Positions 43,743 through 54,731 of a stretch of DNA of 64,000 nt are shown here, piece by piece. Source of the DNA: Henningerozyma blattae CBS 6284. Its lineage: Eukaryota > Ascomycota > Saccharomycetes > Saccharomycetales > Saccharomycetaceae. Position 1 is the first letter of the stretch; each line of letters begins with the position of its first letter. Made by a program: the position numbers and the translations under genes. A model generated the notes under the pieces. The model had not been told where the DNA came from. It ran no database searches and worked only from the letters and a program-made list of their open reading frames with translations. Location: NCBI RefSeq assembly GCF_000315915.1, contig NC_020185.1, forward strand, positions 744,001 to 808,000. The letters run 5' to 3'.

Positions 43743-46700
43743 ATGGCTAGACATACAAGAAAGAGAAAAACAATTAATAATGCCCATAATACTTTGAACA
43801 ATAGTAATGTGTCACCAAATGAGATTAAACAACAAAGATTAACCGATTTAAAACTAGAATATGATTTGTTAAGCAATGAACTATTCCACTTAAAGGAATT
43901 TATATCTCTAGCAGAATTTAATCCATTGTTTGAAAATGAATCTGAAAACTTTAAGAGATTTATAAAAGATAATAACTTGGATTTGAATAGTCTAAATATT
44001 GATAGATTAGATGAAAAAGATAGTAAACAAATAGAAAATTCGGATCAGAAACCTATCAGAAGAAATTTAAGGGCATCAAGTACTAGGTCTCTACTTCAAG
44101 AAAATTCTAAAAAAGATTTAACAGAAGATTCAGATTGGTTAAGGGAGATTGCACCATTAGTGAAAAAGAGATATGCCCAATTAAATTTAAATTTAAAGAA
44201 AAATAATTTACATTTCAATATTAATCACATAAGCAAATCCGATAATAACCTAAATAATCTACTACAGTTAAATAATAACGAGGTAAATGAAAAAAATGTA
44301 AATAGAAAGTTATTTGAAAAAACTGAAAATATTGATAAAGAACAAAAAATTAATATACTTGAAAATGGCATATCTAATGGACATGAAAAAACTCAAGAAA
44401 ATCAAAAAAGTGAACAGATTGAACAGACTGAAGAAATTGAAGAAAAAGAATCATCAAATTCGCCTGATAATAATGAATTTCGATTAGTAGCAAAGCCATA
44501 TAGCGCAAAAAATATTATAGATGATTATGACTTTGATTATTATTTCACATCTTCCTCATCTGAAGATGATAATTCCGATTACGAACCGCCTGTAAAGCGA
44601 CCAAAGATAAAATTATTTGTAAATCCACCAAAACAAACCATTACAAATCCAATGAATATTGTCCACCCACAATTTGATAATTTTCATGAATATTTACAAT
44701 CATATAAATCATTAGATGAAGATATAACATTGGATGAATATAATAAATACATCAATGAACAGAAAAAGGTTGTAGCCGGTATACGAAAAGGTTTACGAAG
44801 TGGTGCTTTAAAGTATGATAGAGAAACAGACTCATTACAGCCAATCACTACTAAAGATGCAAGACAAATTCAATATAATCGTCCAGAACCAATATCATTT
44901 TTATATAAAGAACAAAACCTGCAAACATATCCTGATTATTTATTGAATCAAGGTGTTCATCTGAGCAAATTATTCCAAAGTAATGTAAGAGCTAAAATCT
45001 CAAGAGCAAGAAGAGTATCTCAAATGATTGAACAACATTTCAAACATATTGCAGGTGCTGATGAAAGAAAATTAAGAGAAGCTGAAAAACATAGAAGATT
45101 ATTGGCTAGGAATGCAATGCTAGCAGTAAAGAAAAGATGGAACCTGGCTGAAAAGGCTTATAGGGTATTAAAGAAAGATGAAGAAGAAGAATTGAAGAAA
45201 ATCGAAGGCAAGGAACATTTAAGTAGAATGTTAGAGCAAAGTACTCAATTATTAGATGCCCAATTAAGTAAGAGGCATGACAGAGCATTTACTATAACAT
45301 CTACTGCAAACACAGATGCAGATGATGACAGTGATGACAGTGATGGTAGTGATGAGAATAATTGGGGATCTACTCAAAATAGTGATAATGAAGAATTAAA
45401 TGAAGGATTATCTAATGATGATAATATTACCTCCTCAGATGAAGATTTTGATAAAAGGAATAATAAGAGTGACGATGAAGAACTGACTGTTGAGGAACTA
45501 AAAGAAAAATATTCAAAATTACATTCAGATAAAAATATCAACAAAAATCAAGATAATGGAACTGAAAATGAATCTATGTTAAAACTTACAGCTGTCGAAT
45601 CTTCACTACCGGAAGTTAGTGATTCTGAAACTGATGTTTCAATTACAACTGAAGATTCTGATTCCGATGATTCCGATGACTCTGAGGAAGTCGCTGATCA
45701 AGCAAATATTGGACTTGGTGCGTTACTATCAAAAAATGAAGTAGAAACAGATTCTGATGACAATGAAGAATGGACAATAAATAATAATAATGTTGATGAA
45801 GATGCTTATACAGTAACTGATGGTGACGTGCTCAAGCCTGGCAAAATAGAGAATAGGACGACACCCAAATCTAGACCCGATGGAGAAACTACCAGCTCTG
45901 AGCTGGGAAAGGATGCTTCGTTTATCGAAACGGTGGATACTGTCTCAAACTCTAAAAATACTACAGAAGATATTGATAATACTATTGATAACACTAGCAG
46001 TACTGAAAACGAAGAAAATCAAATTCAAAAATCTAATATTAATGAAAGATCAGAAGATCTACAAGGTCTCGATAAAGAGACGGATCCATTAACTGTGGAA
46101 GATGTTCCAATTCCAAGTTTATTAAGAGGAACATTAAGAATTTATCAAAAGCAAGGTTTAAATTGGCTGGCATCATTATACAATAACAATACTAATGGGA
46201 TCTTAGCAGATGAAATGGGGTTAGGTAAAACTATTCAAACAATATCATTGTTAGCCTATTTGGCTTGTGAGAAAGAGAATTGGGGGCCACATTTAATTGT
46301 GGTACCAACGTCTGTCTTACTAAATTGGGAGATGGAATTTAAAAAATTTGCACCCGGTTTTAAAGTTTTAACATACTATGGGTCACCTCAACAACGTAAA
46401 GAAAAACGAAAAGGTTGGAATAAACCTGACGCCTTCCATGTTTGTATTGTATCTTATCAATTAGTTGTACAAGATCAGCATTCTTTTAAAAGAAAAAAAT
46501 GGGAATATATGATTTTAGATGAAGCTCATAATATTAAGAATTTCCGATCTACAAGATGGCAAGCATTATTAAATTTTAATACTAGAAGAAGATTATTATT
46601 AACAGGTACACCACTACAAAATAATATAGCAGAACTGTGGTCTTTACTTTATTTTTTAATGCCTCAAACTGTTAGTAATGGAGAAAATATTTCAGGTTTT

Positions 46701-48512
46701 GCAAATTTAGAAGCATTTCAACAATGGTTTGGTCGTCCAGTAGATAAGATAATAGAGACAAGTAGTGGTGCTGATACCTTAGGTAATGGAGAATACGATT
46801 CAGAGACTACAAAGACTATTTCCAAATTGCATCAAGTTTTACGTCCATACTTATTAAGACGTTTAAAAGCAGATGTTGAAAAGCAAATGCCAGGTAAATA
46901 TGAACATATTGTTTATTGCCGTTTATCTAAGAGACAAAGATATCTGTATGATGATTTTATGTCACGTACCAAGACTAAAGAAACGTTAGCAAGTGGTAAC
47001 TTTATGTCTATTGTTAACTGTCTAATGCAACTAAGAAAGGTATGTAATCATCCTGATCTATTTGAAGTTCGACCTGTTCTTAGTTCATTTTGTGTTGAAG
47101 AATCGATTGTGGGGAATTATAATGATACAGAACAGTTAATCCAAAGATTTTTGGGTGATGATAATAAAAATATTGAACTGAATTTCCAAATTACTAATAA
47201 TTGTAATCAAGTAATGGATTATCACCTAGAGAGTATTCGAACAAATCAATGTAATAATGAATTTGATAAAAGTATTGCTGAATTAAAAGAAACATTTGAG
47301 GAATCCAAAATTATTTTATCAAAGGCAAATGAATTTTTCAATAGATTTGGATATCAAAAATATTTGAGGCAAATTAAAAAATTAAAATTTTTAAAATATT
47401 TAAATCAATTGAAATGTGATAGAACTGTCATATACAGTAAGAACCTAATCAATATGATAAATATTGATAAAGCTTTGCCAATTGATAATAATTTGATTAA
47501 ACCTTTAAAGACTCGAATTATCGAAAATAAAGGTATAATAAGTAACTATGCTGTCATTACACCTAAGGTTGTTACATTAGATATTCGTAAGATTAGCTTA
47601 GGTGTTAATGATGAAAGTAAGATGAAAGATTTTAATAAGGAAAAATTGATCAAATCTTTACGAACGATGGAAAATCCATTGGATCAACTACAAACGAAAT
47701 TGACTATTGCATTTCCTGATAAGTCATTACTTCAATATGATTGTGGTAAATTACAACAATTATATAAGCTATTACAAAAATTGAGTGATGAGGGACATCG
47801 CGCTTTAATTTTCACACAAATGACTAAAGTATTAGATATACTGGAACAATTTTTAAATTATCATGGTTATTTGTATATGAGATTAGATGGTGCTACCAAG
47901 ATTGAAGATCGACAAATTTTAACCGAAAGATTTAATAATGATTCACGAGTAACTGTTTTTATATTATCCAGTAGATCTGGTGGTCTTGGTATTAATTTAA
48001 CGGGTGCAGATACAGTTATCTTTTATGATTCTGATTGGAATCCAGCTATGGATAAACAATGTCAAGATAGATGTCATAGAATTGGACAAACTAGAGATGT
48101 TCATATTTATCGTTTTGTTAGTGATCATACTATAGAAAGTAATATTTTGAAAAAAGCTAATCAAAAGAGAGAATTGGATAACGTGATTATTCAAAAAGGT
48201 GAATTTACTACAGATTATTTCACTAAATTATCAGTACGAGAATTATTGGGTAATGAAGCTACACAAGGTATTGTGAACGATGATAAGCCTATATTACAGG
48301 AAGATAAAGGTGAACGTGATGTAGAAAAATTATTGGCACAAGCTGAAGATGAAGCAGATGTGAAGGCAGCCAATTTGGCAATGAAAGAGTACGATGATAT
48401 TGATCAAGAAGATTTTGTAGATGAACAACCAGTAGTAAAAGAGGACGAGTACGAAGGGACAAACCATGTGGAAGAGTATATGCTTCGGTACATTGCCAAT
48501 GGGTATGCCTAG
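43743..48512 (+). CDS. SWR1: SWR1 chromatin-remodelling ATPase
   Basis: Catalytic subunit of the SWR1 complex, which exchanges nucleosomal H2A for H2A.Z. The 1589-residue protein (S. cerevisiae 1514) has an HSA region near 340-480 that binds actin-related proteins and long acidic stretches (about 520-760). The split SNF2 ATPase begins near 800 (RIYQKQGLNWLASL), with Walker A DEMGLGKT near 822, DEAH near 925 and SVLLNWEMEFKKF. An INO80-class insertion of about 270 residues follows, then the helicase C lobe near 1349-1490 (RLDGATKIEDRQ, SSRSGGLGINLTGAD, QCQDRCHRIGQTRDVHIYR). All helicase motifs are intact. In S. cerevisiae SWR1 is followed by MSN5, as here. Confidence 0.97.
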   Translation: MARHTRKRKTINNAHNTLNNSNVSPNEIKQQRLTDLKLEYDLLSNELFHLKEFISLAEFNPLFENESENFKRFIKDNNLDLNSLNIDRLDEKDSKQIENSDQKPIRRNLRASSTRSLLQENSKKDLTEDSDWLREIAPLVKKRYAQLNLNLKKNNLHFNINHISKSDNNLNNLLQLNNNEVNEKNVNRKLFEKTENIDKEQKINILENGISNGHEKTQENQKSEQIEQTEEIEEKESSNSPDNNEFRLVAKPYSAKNIIDDYDFDYYFTSSSSEDDNSDYEPPVKRPKIKLFVNPPKQTITNPMNIVHPQFDNFHEYLQSYKSLDEDITLDEYNKYINEQKKVVAGIRKGLRSGALKYDRETDSLQPITTKDARQIQYNRPEPISFLYKEQNLQTYPDYLLNQGVHLSKLFQSNVRAKISRARRVSQMIEQHFKHIAGADERKLREAEKHRRLLARNAMLAVKKRWNLAEKAYRVLKKDEEEELKKIEGKEHLSRMLEQSTQLLDAQLSKRHDRAFTITSTANTDADDDSDDSDGSDENNWGSTQNSDNEELNEGLSNDDNITSSDEDFDKRNNKSDDEELTVEELKEKYSKLHSDKNINKNQDNGTENESMLKLTAVESSLPEVSDSETDVSITTEDSDSDDSDDSEEVADQANIGLGALLSKNEVETDSDDNEEWTINNNNVDEDAYTVTDGDVLKPGKIENRTTPKSRPDGETTSSELGKDASFIETVDTVSNSKNTTEDIDNTIDNTSSTENEENQIQKSNINERSEDLQGLDKETDPLTVEDVPIPSLLRGTLRIYQKQGLNWLASLYNNNTNGILADEMGLGKTIQTISLLAYLACEKENWGPHLIVVPTSVLLNWEMEFKKFAPGFKVLTYYGSPQQRKEKRKGWNKPDAFHVCIVSYQLVVQDQHSFKRKKWEYMILDEAHNIKNFRSTRWQALLNFNTRRRLLLTGTPLQNNIAELWSLLYFLMPQTVSNGENISGFANLEAFQQWFGRPVDKIIETSSGADTLGNGEYDSETTKTISKLHQVLRPYLLRRLKADVEKQMPGKYEHIVYCRLSKRQRYLYDDFMSRTKTKETLASGNFMSIVNCLMQLRKVCNHPDLFEVRPVLSSFCVEESIVGNYNDTEQLIQRFLGDDNKNIELNFQITNNCNQVMDYHLESIRTNQCNNEFDKSIAELKETFEESKIILSKANEFFNRFGYQKYLRQIKKLKFLKYLNQLKCDRTVIYSKNLINMINIDKALPIDNNLIKPLKTRIIENKGIISNYAVITPKVVTLDIRKISLGVNDESKMKDFNKEKLIKSLRTMENPLDQLQTKLTIAFPDKSLLQYDCGKLQQLYKLLQKLSDEGHRALIFTQMTKVLDILEQFLNYHGYLYMRLDGATKIEDRQILTERFNNDSRVTVFILSSRSGGLGINLTGADTVIFYDSDWNPAMDKQCQDRCHRIGQTRDVHIYRFVSDHTIESNILKKANQKRELDNVIIQKGEFTTDYFTKLSVRELLGNEATQGIVNDDKPILQEDKGERDVEKLLAQAEDEADVKAANLAMKEYDDIDQEDFVDEQPVVKEDEYEGTNHVEEYMLRYIANGYA

Positions 48513-49329
48513 GGGATTAAGCATGGTAGTTGATGGATATTTAGTGTAGGTATATAAGCAATACTAGTGTACTATATAAAATGTAATAATAACAATAAAA
48601 TAGTGATATGAATTGTTAATTGATAAAATTGTTAGGAATATTTAGCATTTGTTATACTATCATTATTATATTGGATCTCCACGTGACGTATAGGTAAACT
48701 AAAAGATCCGGGTAATGCACGTGAGCATTCAAATTCTCAACGATCACGTGATGTTGGCGGATAAAGAATCGCATACTTCAAACGATCCTAAAATTAGTTC
48801 TATTCTTTTTAGTTACTTCTTATTGTCACTACAGTTGTGACTGCGATACGGTACTGCAAACGCGACAACAGAGAATGCTATCAGCATTTCCTGTGTTCGA
48901 TTCTACACTTCACCATATTTTTCTGTCCTTTATGCTGCCCTTTTTCAAAATGCGAATTCGTCTTGTTTTTGTTTTTCAAAAGGTGGCGACTAGTAAGCGA
49001 CTCGATATAGCCAGTGGAGCGTGTTCGTACCACTGAAATTAGTTTCACAATCCTTGAATCAGATAGCGTAAAGTATCCTGTCTCTATGGCATCAATGAAA
49101 CTCATAGCCAATCTTCTTGACAAATTACAATCACTATAATTTGACTATTAAGATTCTATCACCAATTCATATTTTTGAACGTTCTCATTTGTTTTATATC
49201 TGTAAGATCTAGGGTGATCCGTTATTGCTCGTTCGACAATACATGGTCATATAGTTGCTTAATTTGTTTCAGGAGTAACAGATTGTTATCATTATCACTA
49301 TTCATCATCTTCATCAATTGTGATTGACC
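48513..49329. other. Intergenic: SWR1 3' region and MSN5 promoter
   Basis: 817 bases. The centre carries the E-box/Reb1 cluster annotated at 48680-48750. An 80-codon minus-strand frame at 48881-49123 has no recognisable similarity and is not called. No tRNA was identified. Confidence 0.55.
48680..48750. promoter_or_regulatory. Cluster of three CACGTG boxes and one Reb1 site
   Basis: CACGTG occurs at 48680-48685, 48718-48723 and 48745-48750, with a Reb1-type CGGGTAA at 48709-48715 between the first two. These are general regulatory factor and Cbf1/Pho4/Tye7-type motifs, packed into 71 bp about 580-650 bp upstream of MSN5. The clustering is seen; the occupying factor is inferred. Confidence 0.65.
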
Positions 49330-52300
49330 ATGGATTCTACTGGTGCAGATCAAATCATTGGGGCTTTAGAACTTATCTACGATCCTAGCTCCAATAATAA
49401 TCAACGTCTCGAGGCTCAGAAGTTCTTGGAAGAGATTAAATTACATGAGGAATCACCCTTTTGGGGTTACAACATTTCTTTGAACAATCCAAACAACTTT
49501 ATATTGAAACATTTTGGGTTAAGTCTATTGGCTGATTCAATTAAGAAAAATTGGAACAATTATGATCAATTGAAAAAAATTACTATTAGGAAATGGGTCA
49601 TTGAATTGAATTATTCTATTACGAATAACGATCCTAGATATATTAAAGAAAAATTGGCCTTTTTATGGGTAGAGATTACAAAGAGAACCTGGGGTGAAGC
49701 ATTGAAAAAGGGAGTTCCCGATGATCAAGAATTGATTGATTCTTGGGTAGATATGGATGCCAACTTAAACGAATTGTGGAATATCAATGAAGCCTCTAGA
49801 GAACTGGCATTAATAATATTTAGAATTCTTTTTGAAGATGTCTTTCTATTGGAAGATTTAATCGTATTGAAAAGAATGACTGTCATTCAACCTCTATGTG
49901 TCATGATCATTTCCCCCATGGATATTTTTGCCACAAAATATAAATTCACAGATAAATGGACTCTATTTAAATCAAATAATGATGGGTGGTTCCAATTGTG
50001 GATCTCAGAGTTGAATAATGCATTAATCCAAAACAATTCAGAATATGTAATTCGATTATTAGAAACATTAAAGACCTGTTTAAATTGGCCTCTAAGTGAA
50101 ATTCTAATTAAAAATGATACTTTACAAACTTTATTACAATGTTGTGCAAGCAATATACCAAAGGCTCAATCAATGGCTTTGGACTCCATCCATATTCTTT
50201 TAACAAGACCTTATAACAACGAAGAACATTATCAATCCATAGTTGATAAAGTCTTTAATAATATGGATCTTTTAAATCAAGTATATGATAATCTACAATT
50301 CAACCCAATTGTAGAAATTGATGAAATTAAATATCCAATTGTTAAAAAATTTGTTGATATGATTAGTTGTCTTTATGTTTGTGTATTCAAAATTAAAAAT
50401 AATAATAATCAAATTGAAAAATATTTAAATTTAATCCTGAGAGCAACCAAAAATCCAAGTTTAATTGTAAGCGGATTAACGCTTGATTTGTGGTGTTCAT
50501 GTTTAAGAACAGATGAATTCTTACCATATTTGAAAAATTTGGTCATACCAGAGCTTTTACAATTCTCAGCAGATTCCTTAATTTATTATGAAGAAATTAA
50601 TAATCATATTTCTAAAAAATTCAGTGAGATTGATTTTCAATCAAAATCAGAATTCCAAAATTTTTGTTCCACCTATAGAAAAAGAATAAGAGATATAATT
50701 AGACTAATTTCTTGTGTGTCAATCGATTACACGTATGATTGGTTGAATAATAGATTGAATACTTATTTTAGTTCCAATTATGGTCAACAAGTCCTGAATT
50801 CCACTTTTCTAGATTCAAAAACAGAACCGTATTTGAGTGCTTTATCACAATTTATGATAGTAGAATGTTTTATTAATGGTTGTATACGATGGAAAATTTG
50901 GTATACAAATACATTGGATTATGATTCTAAATTAGATAACATTTTAAATAAATTACAATTATTATCAAATCAATTAATCGCCTTGAATTTGAGAGAACCT
51001 TTATTGTTAAAAAAACAAATCCAAAATTTCGCTTTATTCTTAACAATGTTAAAAGATAATGTCTTATTTACACTTTTAGAAAAAATTATTACGAGTGCAA
51101 CTATGGATTATCCAGAAATAGATTTGGATAATAAAAGTGATCAATCAGAAGCAGTAAGAGATCTTCGTTATGCATGTGGTATTGAATTGAATAGAATGGC
51201 ACTTTTAATGCCAGAATCTTTAAAGAAAATCTATCCTGATTTGGAAGGAGTGGTAACAAAAATATTACCCAATTTATCTTATCATGAAAAGATATCTTTT
51301 AAATCTTTTCTTTTAACAATCATTTTAAAATCATCTCTTGATAGAAAGGAAGAACGTTTTGCTGAAATAGTAGATCCTGAATTGATTGCTTGGTCTGACC
51401 AAGCTACAGTTATGGGATTATCAGATTTACCTTGGTTTATGGAAAGATTAGGAATTGTAAAAATTGCAGAGTATTTTAATAGACGTGGTATAGATAAAAA
51501 TAGTAATCTCTTATCAATTCAAATTGATGATGAAGGTAAAAAATTGAAAGCAGAATTAACAAAACATTGGCAAGCATTATTCCCAGTAAGAGCTACAAGA
51601 ATGTTCATTCATTATTCAATGCAGAGTGTTAAAAAGGAAGAAGAATTCGAAATGTTAAAATCTTTATGGAAACCACGTATTGTTCCAATTTTACCTTATA
51701 TAATGAGATTATTATATCAATTACAAGCATATCATGATCCCGATAATTGGAAAACTTTACCTGAAACCGTTCAAACTTTTGTGAAATATTCAACAATTGA
51801 AAGATTTTGGGAAGCTGGTACTTCAACAAAATCAAAAGATGAATTTATTGATGAGCATATGAAAGCAATGCACACTTTAAGAGATTTTGCAGATTCGGTA
51901 GGTCATATTGTTAGATATACGAGAGAATATACTTTGTTAGTCTTAAGTGCTATATCATCTTTAGGAAATATATTATATGAAATTGATGATTCTCCAGATT
52001 TATTGATGAATTCAATTGCTATTTATAAACCTCAGACGAATAATAGCAATAATATCACTAATAATAATACTAGCAATCATAATGATATTAATGATAATAA
52101 TAATACCAATATTAATAATTCCATTAATCGTGATATTTTGATATCCTCAGATATTATAAGTCCGGGTGTTTCAACTCATGGCTGGAAGCATATTTTAAAC
52201 ATTGGTATACGTCCAATATTGAAAAACTTCCCAAAGGATGCTACTCCAAAATTTATGATCAATTTCTTGCCAAAACTCTTCGATACCTTAGATATTATCT

Positions 52301-53115
52301 TGGTAGAAAAGTGGTCTAAGCATGATTATGTTGTAGATGCAACACCAGTCCCAACTGATGAAGATGAAATGACTGAAGAAATTTTGGAAGAAAATTTATT
52401 AAGACAATTAACAACCGTTGTAGTTCGTATCATGATGGATTGTGTTGGTCAAAATACTACTTCAATGACGAAAGAGAAGATTAATCCAACTCAACAAAGA
52501 ATGAGAAAAATTATTTTTGAAAATGTAAATGTACTAGCTCCATTTTTAAAATTATTAAACCATTTGATGTCCTTTAAAGATAGTAAATGTTCATTCAATG
52601 CTATTTTAGTTATGAAAGGATGTTTATCCGATGTAGTTGATATTAATATGACGGTTGATGAATTCTTCACTGTCGAAGTTATGAGGAATTTATTACTAAA
52701 CATTTTATCTAAAAATCAATTTAAAGATTCCTTTTATGAAGCTTTACACGTTTTCATCTCATTATTTTTAACTTTATGTGAAAAATACGAATCAACAAGA
52801 GATTATTTATATAAGTTATCAAATGGATATGATATAAATTCATTATATGAAAGTTTACGGGATACTACTGGTTTCAAAGAGCAGAGAGCTTTAATGGTTG
52901 AATTCATTGATAGAATAAAGCAGATTTATAATACAGACGAGTCAGAGGGTGTAGATCATGCCACTGTTGAGAGAAGGAGACAAGAGAAACGTGAGGCTAC
53001 CATTAAAAAGGCGACAGAAAGATTAGTTCAAAAGAATAAAGACACAGCAGGTGATATTTTGGATGACCCAAACACTGAAGATGCGAACTTAGGAAATCTA
53101 TTTGGTTCTGCATAA
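49330..53115 (+). CDS. MSN5: Karyopherin/exportin Msn5
   Basis: Exportin-5-type karyopherin that exports phosphoproteins such as Pho4, Crz1, Mig1 and Far1 and imports RPA in yeast. The 1261-residue protein (S. cerevisiae 1224) starts at the ATG 49330 with MDSTGADQIIGALELIYDP, matching the family; a TTG two codons upstream is not used. HEAT repeats fill the chain, with highly conserved SRELALIIFRILFEDVFLL near 157 and LKRMTVIQPLCVMI near 180. A Ser/Asn-rich insertion of about 40 residues occurs near 900-940 (NNSNNITNNNTSNHND), absent from conserved HEAT structure. It follows SWR1 and precedes MRX8, as YDR334W-YDR336W. Confidence 0.96.
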   Translation: MDSTGADQIIGALELIYDPSSNNNQRLEAQKFLEEIKLHEESPFWGYNISLNNPNNFILKHFGLSLLADSIKKNWNNYDQLKKITIRKWVIELNYSITNNDPRYIKEKLAFLWVEITKRTWGEALKKGVPDDQELIDSWVDMDANLNELWNINEASRELALIIFRILFEDVFLLEDLIVLKRMTVIQPLCVMIISPMDIFATKYKFTDKWTLFKSNNDGWFQLWISELNNALIQNNSEYVIRLLETLKTCLNWPLSEILIKNDTLQTLLQCCASNIPKAQSMALDSIHILLTRPYNNEEHYQSIVDKVFNNMDLLNQVYDNLQFNPIVEIDEIKYPIVKKFVDMISCLYVCVFKIKNNNNQIEKYLNLILRATKNPSLIVSGLTLDLWCSCLRTDEFLPYLKNLVIPELLQFSADSLIYYEEINNHISKKFSEIDFQSKSEFQNFCSTYRKRIRDIIRLISCVSIDYTYDWLNNRLNTYFSSNYGQQVLNSTFLDSKTEPYLSALSQFMIVECFINGCIRWKIWYTNTLDYDSKLDNILNKLQLLSNQLIALNLREPLLLKKQIQNFALFLTMLKDNVLFTLLEKIITSATMDYPEIDLDNKSDQSEAVRDLRYACGIELNRMALLMPESLKKIYPDLEGVVTKILPNLSYHEKISFKSFLLTIILKSSLDRKEERFAEIVDPELIAWSDQATVMGLSDLPWFMERLGIVKIAEYFNRRGIDKNSNLLSIQIDDEGKKLKAELTKHWQALFPVRATRMFIHYSMQSVKKEEEFEMLKSLWKPRIVPILPYIMRLLYQLQAYHDPDNWKTLPETVQTFVKYSTIERFWEAGTSTKSKDEFIDEHMKAMHTLRDFADSVGHIVRYTREYTLLVLSAISSLGNILYEIDDSPDLLMNSIAIYKPQTNNSNNITNNNTSNHNDINDNNNTNINNSINRDILISSDIISPGVSTHGWKHILNIGIRPILKNFPKDATPKFMINFLPKLFDTLDIILVEKWSKHDYVVDATPVPTDEDEMTEEILEENLLRQLTTVVVRIMMDCVGQNTTSMTKEKINPTQQRMRKIIFENVNVLAPFLKLLNHLMSFKDSKCSFNAILVMKGCLSDVVDINMTVDEFFTVEVMRNLLLNILSKNQFKDSFYEALHVFISLFLTLCEKYESTRDYLYKLSNGYDINSLYESLRDTTGFKEQRALMVEFIDRIKQIYNTDESEGVDHATVERRRQEKREATIKKATERLVQKNKDTAGDILDDPNTEDANLGNLFGSA

Positions 53116-53499
53116 AATAAAATATACCCATTTCTTCATTGATTTAATTCATTCATTTTATTTGGTCAGTCATTTGTTTGTTTGTTAGTTTGTTTGTTTT
53201 ACTTTTACTTTAAATTCTGTTCACATTTCATTATCTTCTATTTTATGCATATTTATTTTTACAAGTTTTTTTTAAATTTTTTGACCTTATGTAAATTTAC
53301 AATTTATTTCTCAATATTAATATAAAATATAATTAGTTTAATTCCCATTTTTATCAGTTTTATAATTTCGTAGTTTTTTCAACGAAACTACTACCCTTGT
53401 ATTTCGATTAAGTTATTGCGGAGTATTTTTTTCATATTTAATCAATTCATTATTTCTCATTCTATAGGATAAGTTTAGGACGACTGAAAGATCCTAATA
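53116..53499. other. Intergenic: MSN5 3' region and MRX8 promoter
   Basis: 384 AT-rich bases with a (TTTG)n tract near 53168-53200. No specific site was recognised. Confidence 0.5.
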
Positions 53500-54372
53500 A
53501 TGAAAACATTAACTTCAATTACGAAAAATATAGTCCTAACCACGAAAAAAAGGGTTGGCCCTGCAATTCCCTCTGTTAAAACAAAGAAGAAAGATGTAGT
53601 TAAGAACAAAACAATTCAAAGCACAAACAAAAAATCAATATCGATATATAAATGGAATGACCTAAATAAATCAATAAACAAAGTTTATAGATACCCAACA
53701 GATGGTGAAATTAATGAAGCAAATTATTTTTTTAATAGTAGTAAGGTAGACTTTGCTTGGGCAAATTCAGATCCTGATAAATTATTTTCTTTAATAGACA
53801 GAATTAAGCACCCTAAACCAGAAGTACTCTTCTTAGGTCGTTCTAACAGTGGTAAATCTACACTTTTGAATAATATTGTGACAAACTTACATTCTAATAG
53901 TTTAGATCGAGTAGCAAAAGTTTCTAAAAAGACAGGTTTTACTAAGACTTTGAATTGCTTTACTATTGGAAATAAATTAAATATTATTGATACCCCAGGT
54001 TATGGACAAAATAGTAGTGTCGATCAAGGTGATTTAGTAATGAAGTATCTTAAACAGCAAAAAGCACTCTGTAGAGTGTTTCTGTTGATTTCAGCTGAGA
54101 AAAGTATCAATAAGTGGGATAGTAGTATGATAGATTTTTTGTCGACGAATAGAATAGCTTATGATCTTGTATTTACGAAAATTGATAAGATTAAGCATCT
54201 TGACTCATTCAAAAAAGAATTGAAAGATCAACGATTGGATGAGTTGCCAATTTTCCCTAGGTTAATATTAACTAATTCAGAAACAAACAAAAAATGCTTA
54301 AAACGGTACGGTGTTGATTTTTTACGATCAGTAATATTAGAAAGCTGTAATTTAAGTAAGAAGAAATTGTAA
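53500..54372 (+). CDS. MRX8: Mitochondrial EngB-family GTPase Mrx8
   Basis: TrmE-Era-EngA-EngB class GTPase associated with mitochondrial ribosome or gene-expression assemblies in yeast. The 290-residue protein has a Lys/Thr-rich N-terminus without acids (MKTLTSITKNIVLTTKKRVG), consistent with matrix import. The G domain follows: G1 GRSNSGKS near 113, G2 region KTGFTKTLN near 147, G3 DTPGYGQ near 163 and G4 TKIDK near 226. The order and spacing are typical of YihA/EngB proteins. Its neighbours MSN5 and MRPS28 match YDR335W-YDR337W, with GAR1 interposed from the other block. Confidence 0.93.
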   Translation: MKTLTSITKNIVLTTKKRVGPAIPSVKTKKKDVVKNKTIQSTNKKSISIYKWNDLNKSINKVYRYPTDGEINEANYFFNSSKVDFAWANSDPDKLFSLIDRIKHPKPEVLFLGRSNSGKSTLLNNIVTNLHSNSLDRVAKVSKKTGFTKTLNCFTIGNKLNIIDTPGYGQNSSVDQGDLVMKYLKQQKALCRVFLLISAEKSINKWDSSMIDFLSTNRIAYDLVFTKIDKIKHLDSFKKELKDQRLDELPIFPRLILTNSETNKKCLKRYGVDFLRSVILESCNLSKKKL

Positions 54373-54731
54373 TAAGATACCTAATAACTTTTTTTCTTGC
54401 ATCAATAATGACGGGCATTTAGTATTAATAACTTATCATATTTTTTAAAATGATGAAATATCTAGATATATGCGGATATGTGAAGAAATAAGTAATCTAT
54501 ATACGTATATATATATAAAAGTTGATGGACACAAAACATTAATTTATTATACAGAAGGTAACATTAAAATGTGAAAATAAGAAGATGATAATACTTTTTG
54601 AATAAAATCGATGAACCTGGAATCTTCGGTTTTCTAATTTAATTTATATTTTTTTTCTTGTGAAAAGTTTTAAAGAGAAAGTAGTTTTAAAAGTAAAGAG
54701 CAAATATGAAATCAACCAAATTGTCTTAAAA
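54373..54731. other. Intergenic: convergent MRX8/GAR1 3' regions
   Basis: 359 AT-rich bases between stop codons, including a TATATATATA run near 54508-54517. Nothing else was seen. Confidence 0.5.

Noticed and set aside
48881..49123. 80-codon minus-strand frame in the MSN5 promoter
   Set aside because: No recognisable family and it overlaps the presumed promoter; an RNA gene was also considered, but no cloverleaf with a valid A box and T arm could be drawn.
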